From Kitasatospora viridis (lineage in GTDB: Bacteria; Actinomycetota; Actinomycetes; Streptomycetales; Streptomycetaceae): a DNA stretch of 64,000 bases. Shown piece after piece: positions 34,475-42,442 of the stretch. The notes under the pieces were generated by a model, which had not been told where the DNA came from, searched no databases, and worked only from the letters and a program-made list of their open reading frames with translations. The position numbers and the translations under genes were made by a program. The first letter of the stretch is position 1. Every line of letters starts with the position of its first letter. The stretch covers positions 124,001-188,000 of the forward strand of contig NZ_VIWT01000004.1 of assembly GCF_007829815.1 (NCBI RefSeq), in the 5' to 3' direction.

Positions 34475-35127
34475 CGGGCGCCGTCGGGGTGGTGGAGGTG
34501 CACCAGCAGGGTCAGCCGGTCCTGGGGGCAGTCCGCGCTGACCGGCGGGACGCCGTGCCAGGAGCGGTCCGAGCGGATCATGATCAGCGAGGTGCCCAGC
34601 GCGGGCCGCACCCGGTCGGCGACGTCCTCGATGTCCGGGCCGTTCAGCACCCGGAAGTCGCCCTGCCAGGCGCTCTGCCAGCCGGTGTTGAAGTAGAAGA
34701 GGTGGGTGACCACCTTGTCGGGGCGGTCGGTGTGCGGCTCGATCCAGCAGCCGGGGCCGTAGCGGGTGAGCCGGACCTCCAGGGCGAGGTCGTCGGGCGC
34801 CTGCGGCACCAGGGAGGCGAGTGCGGCGCGGTAGCCGGGCGCGCGCAGCTCGGCCACCAACTGCTGCCACAGCGGCGAGAGCGCGGCCAGGTTCGCGGTG
34901 TGCGGCCGGTCGTGGCGGACGAGTTGGTGGTCGAAGGTGCGGTAGCGCTTCTGCCCCGGCTCGGCCCGCTCGCGGTCGCTGAGCGCGAAGCCCTCGCGGG
35001 GGAACTCCGCGCCGAGGCGCCGGGTGAGCGCCGGGTCGGTGAAGCTGTCGGCGAGGACGGCGTAGCGGTAGGGGGTCCGGCGCAGCGGGGCGGAGCGGAT
35101 GGCGTGCTCGTCGATGATGCTGCTCAC
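34471..35127 (-). CDS. Fe(II)/2-oxoglutarate-dependent oxygenase
   Basis: 218 residues. The iron triad is visible: His132 and Asp134 in IEPHTDRPDK and His191 in RSWHGVPP. Arg204 in DRLTLLVHL is the 2-oxoglutarate anchor. The start of the core domain is LRRTPYRYAVLADSF. Nikkomycin and polyoxin clusters use non-haem iron oxygenases (NikI, NikM, PolD, PolK) to trim the octosyl acid, so an oxidative step on the octosyl or amino sugar is likely. It is translationally coupled to the kinase gene. Confidence 0.85.
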   Translation of the reverse strand: MSSIIDEHAIRSAPLRRTPYRYAVLADSFTDPALTRRLGAEFPREGFALSDRERAEPGQKRYRTFDHQLVRHDRPHTANLAALSPLWQQLVAELRAPGYRAALASLVPQAPDDLALEVRLTRYGPGCWIEPHTDRPDKVVTHLFYFNTGWQSAWQGDFRVLNGPDIEDVADRVRPALGTSLIMIRSDRSWHGVPPVSADCPQDRLTLLVHLHHPDGAR

Positions 35128-35166
35128 GGCGTCTCCGGGCGTTCGGCGGCGGCTCGGCCGCGCGGG

Positions 35167-36036
35167 TCAGGGGTAGAGGAAGGGGTCCTTGCGCAGGGCG
35201 TGGCGCACCCGCATCCCGGCCGCGCGCAGGGCGCCGGGGGTGCGCATGCCGGTGCGGTCGCCGTCCTTCACGTCGTGGCGCGCCACGGTGGCGTTGCCGC
35301 CGAGCTCGGGCAGGCCGGCGGCGGCCAGCGCGGCGGGCTCGGCCCGGGCGCCGTCGAGCGGGCCGAGCGCGTCGTGGATCCGCTGCGCCCAGCGGGCGTG
35401 CCCGGCCTCGGAGGGGTGCCGGCCGGACCAGTTGGCCGGGTCGCCGTCCAGCAGCTCGGCCATCGCGGCGCCGGGCCGGCCGAAGCCGAGGTAGTGGTCG
35501 GCGAGTTGCCCGCCGTGTTCGAGGCCGTCGGGGGGCGTGTTGGTGCACAGGGCGTCGAAGAACAGGTAGCGGATGCCGTGGTCGCGCAGGAAGGAGCGCA
35601 GGGTCAGCGCCTGGACGGCGAACCGCCAGCGGGACTCCTCCTCGTGCCAGGCGGTGGCGCGGTACTGGCGGACCAGCGCGTCCAGCCGCGGGATGTCGTA
35701 GCCGTGGTGCGGCACGACCTGGCGGAAGGCGCCGTCGACGAAGAACTCCCGGCGGGCGGGGTGGCTCCAGCCGATCACCACCAGCAGACCGTCGGCGGGC
35801 AGGCCCCGGCCCAGCCAGTGCTCCAGCACGAACTGCACGGTGGTGCGCACCACCCGGTCGTTGGAGCCGCTGGGCCAGGCGTCGTTGAAGGCGCCCTGAG
35901 CGTCCGTCAGCTGGGCCAGTGAGCCGGGCCAACTGTGCTTCCAGCGGTAGGAGTTGTCGGAGCAGGTCTTGGTGACCGGGTCGTCGCGCAGTTCGGAGCC
36001 GTAGGTCATCGAGCACCCGTTGGCGTAGAGGTACAT
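35167..36036 (-). CDS. SGNH-hydrolase-like protein
   Basis: 289 residues. The N terminus YLYANGCSMTYGSEL resembles block I of SGNH/GDSL hydrolases, with a nucleophile-like Ser in GCSMTYG. LVVIGWSHPARREFF could be block III, and RHPSEAGHARWAQRIHDAL is block V with the catalytic Asp/His pair altered to S..H. This type is known from carbohydrate and nucleoside clusters but has no settled function. The C-terminal tail of about 60 residues is basic. It may act as an esterase or acyltransferase. It lies six bases after the phosphatase gene stop. Confidence 0.65.
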   Translation of the reverse strand: MYLYANGCSMTYGSELRDDPVTKTCSDNSYRWKHSWPGSLAQLTDAQGAFNDAWPSGSNDRVVRTTVQFVLEHWLGRGLPADGLLVVIGWSHPARREFFVDGAFRQVVPHHGYDIPRLDALVRQYRATAWHEEESRWRFAVQALTLRSFLRDHGIRYLFFDALCTNTPPDGLEHGGQLADHYLGFGRPGAAMAELLDGDPANWSGRHPSEAGHARWAQRIHDALGPLDGARAEPAALAAAGLPELGGNATVARHDVKDGDRTGMRTPGALRAAGMRVRHALRKDPFLYP

Positions 36037-36042
36037 CGGCGC

Positions 36043-36798
36043 TCACTTCTGAAGGGTCGTCAGGTGTGTGGTCGTCAGGGCGCTTTCGCGCGCGGCGTGC
36101 CAGGTGGGCCGGGACAGGCCGTGCTGGGCCAGGTAGCCGCGCACGCTGCCGTGGGTGTGCTCCAGCTCCGCCAGCAGGGTCCGGATCTGGCAGGGAGGGC
36201 TGGCGGTGCGCGCGGCGAACTGCGCGGGCGTGAAGCGGGCGGCCCAGTGCGGCTGCGCCGGGACGCCCGGCAGGGTGCGGTAGGCCCGGCCGGTCAGCGC
36301 GAAGTCCCCCACCACGTCGGCCAGTCGCACGCCGAGGCCGCGCAGCGCCAGTGCGCACACCACGCCGGTGCGGTCCTTGCCGGCCGTGCAGCACAGGTAG
36401 ACGGGCAGCGGGCCGCCGCCGGCGATCAGGGCGAGCAGGTCCGCAGCGACGGCCGCCGCCGCGGGCAGCAGCGAGCGGTAGTAGGCGAGGTAGGCGTCGG
36501 GGCCGGGCCAGGGGGCGGTGCGCAGCAGCGTGATGTCCCCGTCCAGCGGCCGGCGCAGCACGGGCAGGCCGGGCAGCTCCCGGGCCGGATCGCCGCCGGG
36601 CCGCAGCTCGCCGGGCGTGCGCAGGTCCACGACGCCGCGCACGCCCAGGGCGGCGAGGGCGCGCAGCGCGTCGGCGTCCGCCGGTGCGGGGCCGCGCAGC
36701 AGCACGCCCGGCCGCACCCGGCGGCCGTCCGGGCCGCGCAGCCCGCCGGTGTCGCGGATGTTCACCATGCCCGGCACGTGCTTCGTGCGTGTCGGCAC
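36043..36798 (-). CDS. tyrosine-phosphatase-like phosphatase, NikL type
   Basis: 251 residues from a GTG at 36798 with GGGAGGGAGAGG before it. The P-loop is Cys137-x5-Arg143 (CTAGKDRTG), typical of the Y_phosphatase3 family. The N-terminal NIRDTGGLRGPDGRRVRPGVLLRG is also diagnostic. NikL and PolJ, of the same family, remove the 5'-phosphate of octosyl acid phosphate in nikkomycin and polyoxin biosynthesis. The presence of NikO- and NikJ-like genes in this operon supports the same step here. Confidence 0.88.
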   Translation of the reverse strand: MPTRTKHVPGMVNIRDTGGLRGPDGRRVRPGVLLRGPAPADADALRALAALGVRGVVDLRTPGELRPGGDPARELPGLPVLRRPLDGDITLLRTAPWPGPDAYLAYYRSLLPAAAAVAADLLALIAGGGPLPVYLCCTAGKDRTGVVCALALRGLGVRLADVVGDFALTGRAYRTLPGVPAQPHWAARFTPAQFAARTASPPCQIRTLLAELEHTHGSVRGYLAQHGLSRPTWHAARESALTTTHLTTLQK

Positions 36799-36830
36799 GC
36801 CTCTCCCTCCCGTACTCAGAAGACCGGTCC

Positions 36831-38306
36831 TCAGAAGACCGGAACGCGGTAGCGCTCGGCGAAGTCCAGCGCGTCCTGCCAGGTGTTGACCAGCGGCATG
36901 CCGCGGATGTTCAGGCTGGTGTTCAGCAGCATCGGGCAGCCGGTGAGCCGTTCGAACTCGGTGATCACGGCGTGGATCACCGGGTTCTGGTCCTTGCGGA
37001 CCGTCTGGACCCGGCTGGTGCCGTCCACGTGGCAGATGGCCGGATAGCTCGCGGGGTCACGGCAGTCGACCACGAACTGCATGTACGGGGTCGCGTCGCA
37101 GGGCATCGCGAAGAAGTCGCGGGCCCGCTCCTCCAGCACGATCGGGGCGAACGGCCGGAACCGCTGGCGCCGTTTGATCGCGTTGACGCGCTCCTTGACG
37201 GCGGCGCCGCGCGGGTCGGCGAGCAGGCTGCGGTTTCCCAGCGCCCGCGGGCCGTACTCGGCCCGGCCGTTGGCCACGCCGACGACGGTGTGGTCGACGA
37301 GGGCGCGGGCCACGGCCGCCGGGTCGAGCGGGCGCCGGATGTCGTGGCCCAGGTAGGGGCCGGTCCAGTCGACGAACTCCCGGCGGCGGGCCAGGGCCGC
37401 GCCCAGCGCGGATCCGGCGTCGCCCGGGTTCGGCATGATCCAGATGTCGTCGAACCGGCCGGTCCGCGCCAGCCGGCCGTTGAACAGGCAGTTCAGCGCG
37501 ACGCCGCCGGAGTAGACCAGGTTGGCGCAGGGCACGGTGCGCCGGACCCAGGCGAACAGCCCGTCCAGGTAGTCCTCGGTGATGGCCTGGACGCTCGCGG
37601 CCAGGTCCGGGCCGTCGCGCAACTCGGGTCGCCAGTCGCCGAGTCCGCGGTGCAGGTTGCGGCGCAGCCGGAACCGCGGGGCCCGCTGGTCGGCCAGCAC
37701 CTCCTGCTCGATCACCCGCCGGTGCCGGGGCTCGCCGTAGGCGGCCATGCCCATGAAGATGTACTCCTCCTCATTGGGCTTGAGGCCGGCCCGCTGGGTG
37801 AACGCCGAGTAGAACAGGCCCAGGCTGTGCGGGTAGCGGGTGGTGTGGATCCGGCGCAGCTCGCGGCCGCGGGCGTGCCAGACGGTCAGCGTGTCCCATT
37901 CGCCGATGGCGTCGGCGACCACGACGGCGGCCTCGCGGAACGGGGAGGTGAAGTAGCCGCCGGCCGCGTGCGCCAGGTGGTGGCCCACGTAGCGCACCGG
38001 CAGCCCGCGCAGCCCCGGCAGGCCGTGCAGCCGGTCGCGGGTGCGCTCCGGGGTGAGGGCCAACCGCAGCTGGCCGGCCCGCAGTTGGCGGGCCCGCTTG
38101 AGCACGGGGCGTTCGTAGAAGACCAGTTCGCCGGGGCTGCCCCAGTAGGCGGCGGCGTCGGCGAGCAGCGCGGGGTGCAGCGCGGGGTCGTTCTTGCGGC
38201 GGCTGTAGCGCTCGGCGTGCGCGGCGAACGCGACGGTGTCGCCGGTGACCGCGGCGAGCGCGGCGTCGTGGGACAGGCAGCTCACCCCGATCGTCGACGG
38301 CTTCAC
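36831..38306 (-). CDS. carbamoyltransferase, NodU/CmcH family
   Basis: 491 residues from a GTG at 38306 that overlaps the aminotransferase stop. The N-terminal YrdC/Kae1-like domain has SCLSHDAALAAV, VRYVGHHLAHAAGGYFTSPF (HxxxH-type metal site) and VVVADAIGEWD. The C-terminal domain has YGPRALGNRSLLADPR and RFRPFAPIVL. The family uses carbamoyl phosphate and ATP to put a carbamoyl group on a hydroxyl, or sometimes an amine. Polyoxin uses one (PolO), and malayamycin and ezomycins carry ureido groups. A carbamate or ureido group on the product is therefore expected. Confidence 0.93.
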   Translation of the reverse strand: MKPSTIGVSCLSHDAALAAVTGDTVAFAAHAERYSRRKNDPALHPALLADAAAYWGSPGELVFYERPVLKRARQLRAGQLRLALTPERTRDRLHGLPGLRGLPVRYVGHHLAHAAGGYFTSPFREAAVVVADAIGEWDTLTVWHARGRELRRIHTTRYPHSLGLFYSAFTQRAGLKPNEEEYIFMGMAAYGEPRHRRVIEQEVLADQRAPRFRLRRNLHRGLGDWRPELRDGPDLAASVQAITEDYLDGLFAWVRRTVPCANLVYSGGVALNCLFNGRLARTGRFDDIWIMPNPGDAGSALGAALARRREFVDWTGPYLGHDIRRPLDPAAVARALVDHTVVGVANGRAEYGPRALGNRSLLADPRGAAVKERVNAIKRRQRFRPFAPIVLEERARDFFAMPCDATPYMQFVVDCRDPASYPAICHVDGTSRVQTVRKDQNPVIHAVITEFERLTGCPMLLNTSLNIRGMPLVNTWQDALDFAERYRVPVF

Positions 38307-39385
38307 CGGGCGCCCGCCGTCTCCGCGAGGGCGGCCGCCACCCGGGCGATCACCGGTTCGTCGGCGACCGCGATGCGCGCCGCCGCCGGGGTGCCGGGCA
38401 GTCCGGACAGGTTGCGGGTGCGGATGTGACGGTCCATCAGACCGCTGTAGGCGGCGTCCGCGGCGGCCCGGTCGACCGCGTCGAAGGCGACGAAGTTGGC
38501 GCCGCTGGGCCGGGCCCGCCACCCGGGCAGCGCCTTCACCACCTGCTCGGCCAGCAGCTCCCGCAGCCGCCGGACCTCCGCCCAGGTCGCGGCGAAGAAC
38601 GCGGGGTCGGCGAGGGCGGCCCGCAGCAGCGCCAGCGCGGTGCCGCTGAGCGGCGACTCGGGGTTGAAGCGGGCCAGGTAGTCGGCGGTCTCGGGGTGGG
38701 CGACCAGGGCGGCGACGCGGGCACCGGCCAGGCCGTGGGACTTGGAGAAGCCGTTGACCCGCACCACGTGCGGCTGCCCCAGCAGCGGGCGCACCAGCTC
38801 CTCGCCGCCCTCGGTGAACGCCAGGTAGCAGGTGTCCAGGACCAGCAGGCTGCCGTGCTCGGCGACCCCGCGGGCGAGCGCGGTCAGTTCGGCCGCGTCG
38901 TGCACCTGCCCGGTGTGCCCGTGCGGGGTGGTCAGCACGACCAGGGCGGGCGCGCCCCGGTGCAGCGCGGCCAGCAGGTCGCCGGTGTCGAAACGGCCGT
39001 CCGGGCGGGGCGGGACGGCGTCGGTGGCCAGGCCGTACAGCCGGGCGTAGCGCTCCCAGCCTTCGAAGTTCGGGGTGTGCAGGACCAGTCGGCCCGGCGC
39101 GTGGGCGCGGGCCAGCAGGGCGATGGCGGGGTCGCTGCCCGGGGTGAGCAGCAGGGTCTCGGGCGGCACCCGGAAGTGCGCGGCGACCTGCTCGTAGGCG
39201 GGTTCGAAGCCGGGGTAGGCCAGCACGTCGGCGGCGTCGAGGGTGCGCAGGGCGGCGGTGTGGAACCGCGCGACACTGGGCAGCAGCAGCTCGCAGGTCT
39301 TGAGGTTGACCTCCCCGGGGCGCCGCACCCGGACGTAGCGGGGGACGTCGGCGGCGGCCGCGACGCGCGGCGGGCCGCCGGTCAT
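38303..39385 (-). CDS. aminotransferase class I/II, histidinol-phosphate type
   Basis: 360 residues. Lys215 in RVNGFSKSHGLAGAR is the PLP lysine and Asp184 in LLVLDTCYLAF pairs with the cofactor nitrogen. TPGSDPAIALLARA binds the phosphate. NFEGWERYARLYGL and TTPHGHTGQVHD fit the fold. NikK and PolI of nikkomycin and polyoxin are class I/II aminotransferases that aminate the octosyl-derived aldehyde. The same step would create the amine that is later carbamoylated. ATGA overlap with the radical SAM stop shows tight coupling. Confidence 0.9.
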   Translation of the reverse strand: MTGGPPRVAAAADVPRYVRVRRPGEVNLKTCELLLPSVARFHTAALRTLDAADVLAYPGFEPAYEQVAAHFRVPPETLLLTPGSDPAIALLARAHAPGRLVLHTPNFEGWERYARLYGLATDAVPPRPDGRFDTGDLLAALHRGAPALVVLTTPHGHTGQVHDAAELTALARGVAEHGSLLVLDTCYLAFTEGGEELVRPLLGQPHVVRVNGFSKSHGLAGARVAALVAHPETADYLARFNPESPLSGTALALLRAALADPAFFAATWAEVRRLRELLAEQVVKALPGWRARPSGANFVAFDAVDRAAADAAYSGLMDRHIRTRNLSGLPGTPAAARIAVADEPVIARVAAALAETAGAR

Positions 39386-40785
39386 CGCGGCGGCTCCGCG
39401 CCCGCGGCGGTCAGTGGCTCGGCGGCCGCCCCGTCCGCGCCGTCCACCCTGTCCGACGGCGGCCGGCGCTGCGGGATCCGGGTGAACACGGTGGTCTGGT
39501 CGGTGGCCGCGCCGAACACCAGGGCGTAGGCCTCACAGAGCTCCTCCGGTGTCAGCGCGTGCGACCCGCCGACGAACAACTGGCGGTTGAACTCGGCGAG
39601 TTCGCGGTCGTCCAGACCGGGGTGCAGGCGTTCGACGGGGCAGTACACGGTCGGGCGGGCCCGGCCGCCCAGCTCGTGGACCTTGGCGATGGTGCGGCGG
39701 GCGCCGTCGATGCCGGTGCCCGGCAGGCCGACGATGACGAAGCAGTTGAGCTCCACGCCCGCCGCGGCGCACCACCGGGCGAGCTCCTCGACATCCTGCT
39801 CGGCCTTGTGCTTGGCGCGCGGCAGCGCGGGGTGCCCGCCGCTGTCCAGCGTCTCCAGGCCGACGCTGATCCGCACGCACCCCGCCTCGCCCATCCGGCG
39901 CACCAGCGCCTCGTCGAGGTGGTGCATGGTGGTGGCGCACTTCCAGGGGATCCGGGGGCCCTGCGCGAGCTGCTCGCAGAACCGGAGCACCCAGGGGCGG
40001 TCGAGGGTGAACGTGGGCGCGTAGAAGGCGACGTACTCGAACGGCGCGGCCCGGAAGGACTCCCGGATGTAGGCCACGGTGCGCTCGACGGACAGCCGCC
40101 GCTCGCGCTTGCCGAACAGCTCGGGCACCTCGCAGTAGGCGCAGCCGACCGGGCAGCCGCGGGCCGCCGGGACGACGAGTTCGCGGCGGTGCGGCACGCC
40201 GCAGAACTTGTTGGCGTCGTTGCGGTACATCTCGTCGTAGCGCTCGTACGGGATCTCCTGCGGGGCGGGCAGCACCCAGTCCTGCGGCGGCAGCAGCCGG
40301 CCGGGTGCGGCGGGCGGGCGCCACTGCTCCCCGTCCCGGACGCTCACGCCCGCCGGGGCGCCGGCGGCGCCGAGGAAGTGCTGCACCGCCTCCGCCACGC
40401 CCGCCTCGAAGTCCCCGGACTCCACGACGGCGTCGAGCCCGAAGTTCCGGAACGCGCCGGGGACCAGGCCGCTGAGCCGGCCGAACGCCACCGTCCGTGC
40501 GGCCGGGCTGAGTTGGCCGGCGTAGCGGAGGAAGCGGTGCAGTCCGTCGACGCCGTCGAAGTCGTTCATCACGGCGATCGCGTCGTACTGCCGCTGGTAC
40601 AGCTCGTCCGCCAGGTCCTTCCAGGTCAGCCGCTCCACCGGGGCGTCGATGACCCGGACTTCGGCGTCCGGCAGTTGGCGGCGCAGGTGCCCGGCGACCT
40701 GGTAGAGCGCGAGGTGGTGGCCGGCGTTGAAGTAACTGAGCACCTGGGGCGGCCAGATGACCAGCACACGGGCGGTTGGCGGCAT
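39382..40785 (-). CDS. radical SAM enzyme, NikJ/PolH-like
   Basis: 467 residues. Cys211, Cys215 and Cys218 in ARGCPVGCAYCEV are the CX3CX2C iron-sulfur site. Before it lies a B12-binding-like domain (residues 1-140, VLVIWPPQVLSYFNAGHHLAL). The position of the cluster near residue 211 is as in PolH. VRISVGLETLD and NCFVIVGLPGTGIDG are the SAM-barrel strands. NikJ and PolH close the ring of 3'-enolpyruvyl-UMP to give the bicyclic octosyl acid phosphate. The adjacent NikO-like gene strongly supports that role, although a general B12-type annotation is the alternative. Confidence 0.85.
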   Translation of the reverse strand: MPPTARVLVIWPPQVLSYFNAGHHLALYQVAGHLRRQLPDAEVRVIDAPVERLTWKDLADELYQRQYDAIAVMNDFDGVDGLHRFLRYAGQLSPAARTVAFGRLSGLVPGAFRNFGLDAVVESGDFEAGVAEAVQHFLGAAGAPAGVSVRDGEQWRPPAAPGRLLPPQDWVLPAPQEIPYERYDEMYRNDANKFCGVPHRRELVVPAARGCPVGCAYCEVPELFGKRERRLSVERTVAYIRESFRAAPFEYVAFYAPTFTLDRPWVLRFCEQLAQGPRIPWKCATTMHHLDEALVRRMGEAGCVRISVGLETLDSGGHPALPRAKHKAEQDVEELARWCAAAGVELNCFVIVGLPGTGIDGARRTIAKVHELGGRARPTVYCPVERLHPGLDDRELAEFNRQLFVGGSHALTPEELCEAYALVFGAATDQTTVFTRIPQRRPPSDRVDGADGAAAEPLTAAGAEPPR

Positions 40786-40808
40786 CGGGGGCGTCCTTCC
40801 GGGAGCTT

Positions 40809-42176
40809 CTAGTCTGTGGAGTGGATGCGCGCGCCCGAGCGGCGCAGCTCGCCGGTCAGGTCCTCGTAGCCGCGGGCCAGGTGCTCGACGCCGCGCAGCC
40901 GCACCGGCCCCGGGACGGCGAGCGAGGCCAGCAGCAGGGCCGCCGCGGCCCGCAGGTCGCCGGCGACCAGGTCCTGGCCGGGGATGCGCGGCGGCCGCCC
41001 TCCGGTGATCCGGGCCTGCGACCCGGTGACCCGGATCTCGGTGCCCAGCCGGTTGAGCTGCGGCGCGAAGGCGAAGCGCCGCTGCCAGACCGTCTCGCGG
41101 ATGAAGGAGGTGCCCGGGGCGAGGGTCGCGGCCAGCGTGAGGAAGGGGCCGCTGTCGCTGAAGATGCCGTGCGAGACGACCGCCACGTCGACGCTGCGGC
41201 GCGGCGGGTCGGGCAGCAGGAGCAGGGCGTCCGGCCCGTCCACGGCCCAGCGCAGCCCCATCGCCCGCCCCACGGCGGTCTCCGGCGCGAGCCCGGCGGG
41301 CAGCCGGTCCAGGGTCAGGCCGGTCAGCCGGACGGTGCCCCCGGTCAGCGCCGCCGCCGTGGCCCAAGTGACCACCGTGATCAGGTCGCTGACGAGCGCG
41401 TGGCGCACGGGGCGGCCGTGGCCGCCGTCGGGCCGGCCCTCGATCAGCAGGTCGCCGTGCGGGTCGTAGGCCGCGTCGTAGCCCAACTCCTGGAGCACCC
41501 GCACCAGTTCGGTGACGTCGGCCTTGGGGTAGGGGCAGCGCAGCCGTGAGGTGCCGTGCGCGGCGGCCGCGGCCAGCACCGCCGTCTTGGTCGCGCCCGA
41601 GTAGAGCGGTCCGCTGCGCAGGGTGCGGTCCGCCGTGAAGTCGCGCAGGTCCAGGTCGCAGGCGGTCAGCCGGTCGGCCCGCAGTGTGAGGGAGCCGTCC
41701 GGCCCCGCCGTCGCGGTGGCGCCGAACCGCTCCAGCACGCCCACGTACTGGCCCACCGGGCGGCCGCCGCCCGGTTCGTCGCCGATCGGGCAGCCGCCGG
41801 CCGCGGGCATGTGCACCTGGCCGAAGCGGGCCAGCAGACCGGGGATCAGGTACAGCGCGCCGTGGATCCGGCCCACCAGGGCGGGGTCGAGCGGCTTGTC
41901 GGCGAGGTCGGCGAGGTCGAGGGTCATGCTGCGGTCGCGGCGCTCCACCCGGCCGCCCAGCACGCCGAGCAGCGCGGCGAGCACCCGCGCCTCCTCGATG
42001 TCCGGGCAGTTGTCGATGGTGACCGGCGCCCGGGCGAGGACGGCGGCGGCGACCACGGTCACCAGGGCGTGCTTGAACCCGGGCACCCGGACCTCGCCGG
42101 ACAGCGGGACACCCCCCTCCACCGTCACCTCGTGCACACCGGGGCCGGCCGCGATCCCCTGGGAAAGGCCCGTCAT
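40809..42176 (-). CDS. enolpyruvyltransferase, MurA/NikO-like
   Basis: 455 residues from the ATG at 42176 with GGAGGAG upstream; probably the first gene of the operon. The EPSP synthase fold is clear. Cys129 in AAGGCPIGDEP corresponds to the MurA catalytic Cys. Lys35 in VPGFKHALV replaces the G-K-N motif, with His for Asn. The final block is PGQDLVAGDLRAAAALLLASLA, a MurA signature. The changed active-site Asn and the cluster context argue against cell-wall synthesis. NikO and PolA transfer enolpyruvate to UMP. It should give 3'-enolpyruvyl-UMP. Confidence 0.88.
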   Translation of the reverse strand: MTGLSQGIAAGPGVHEVTVEGGVPLSGEVRVPGFKHALVTVVAAAVLARAPVTIDNCPDIEEARVLAALLGVLGGRVERRDRSMTLDLADLADKPLDPALVGRIHGALYLIPGLLARFGQVHMPAAGGCPIGDEPGGGRPVGQYVGVLERFGATATAGPDGSLTLRADRLTACDLDLRDFTADRTLRSGPLYSGATKTAVLAAAAAHGTSRLRCPYPKADVTELVRVLQELGYDAAYDPHGDLLIEGRPDGGHGRPVRHALVSDLITVVTWATAAALTGGTVRLTGLTLDRLPAGLAPETAVGRAMGLRWAVDGPDALLLLPDPPRRSVDVAVVSHGIFSDSGPFLTLAATLAPGTSFIRETVWQRRFAFAPQLNRLGTEIRVTGSQARITGGRPPRIPGQDLVAGDLRAAAALLLASLAVPGPVRLRGVEHLARGYEDLTGELRRSGARIHSTD

Positions 42177-42227
42177 AACGCTCCTCCGCCTAGCCGATGG
42201 CGCACGTCGGATTCCGCGAGTCCACGA

Positions 42228-42250
42228 AAGTCCTCCCATCATGGGGACTT
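42228..42250. promoter_or_regulatory. imperfect dyad between the divergent cluster genes
   Basis: AAGTCC-T-CCCAT (42228-42239) faces ATGGG-GACTT (42241-42250) around a single C, so it is a nested 23-base near-palindrome. It lies in the 266-base gap between the enolpyruvyltransferase gene (minus) and the amide synthetase gene (plus). It is a candidate pathway-regulator site. Confidence 0.45.
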
Positions 42251-42442
42251 CGGATTGGCCGGGCAAGGGCGCCCCGACCACCCGGTGCCACTGTGCGAAA
42301 AGAACACGCCAGTGACGCGGTGTTCGGGATTCGCGTCGCTGTCCGGGCGATGCGCCCTTGCCTGCGGATCCGGGCGGGCGCATAGTTCGTACGGCGCGGA
42401 CGGGACAGGACTCGGGCGGTTCCCCCAGGAAGGCGTCGCTCC

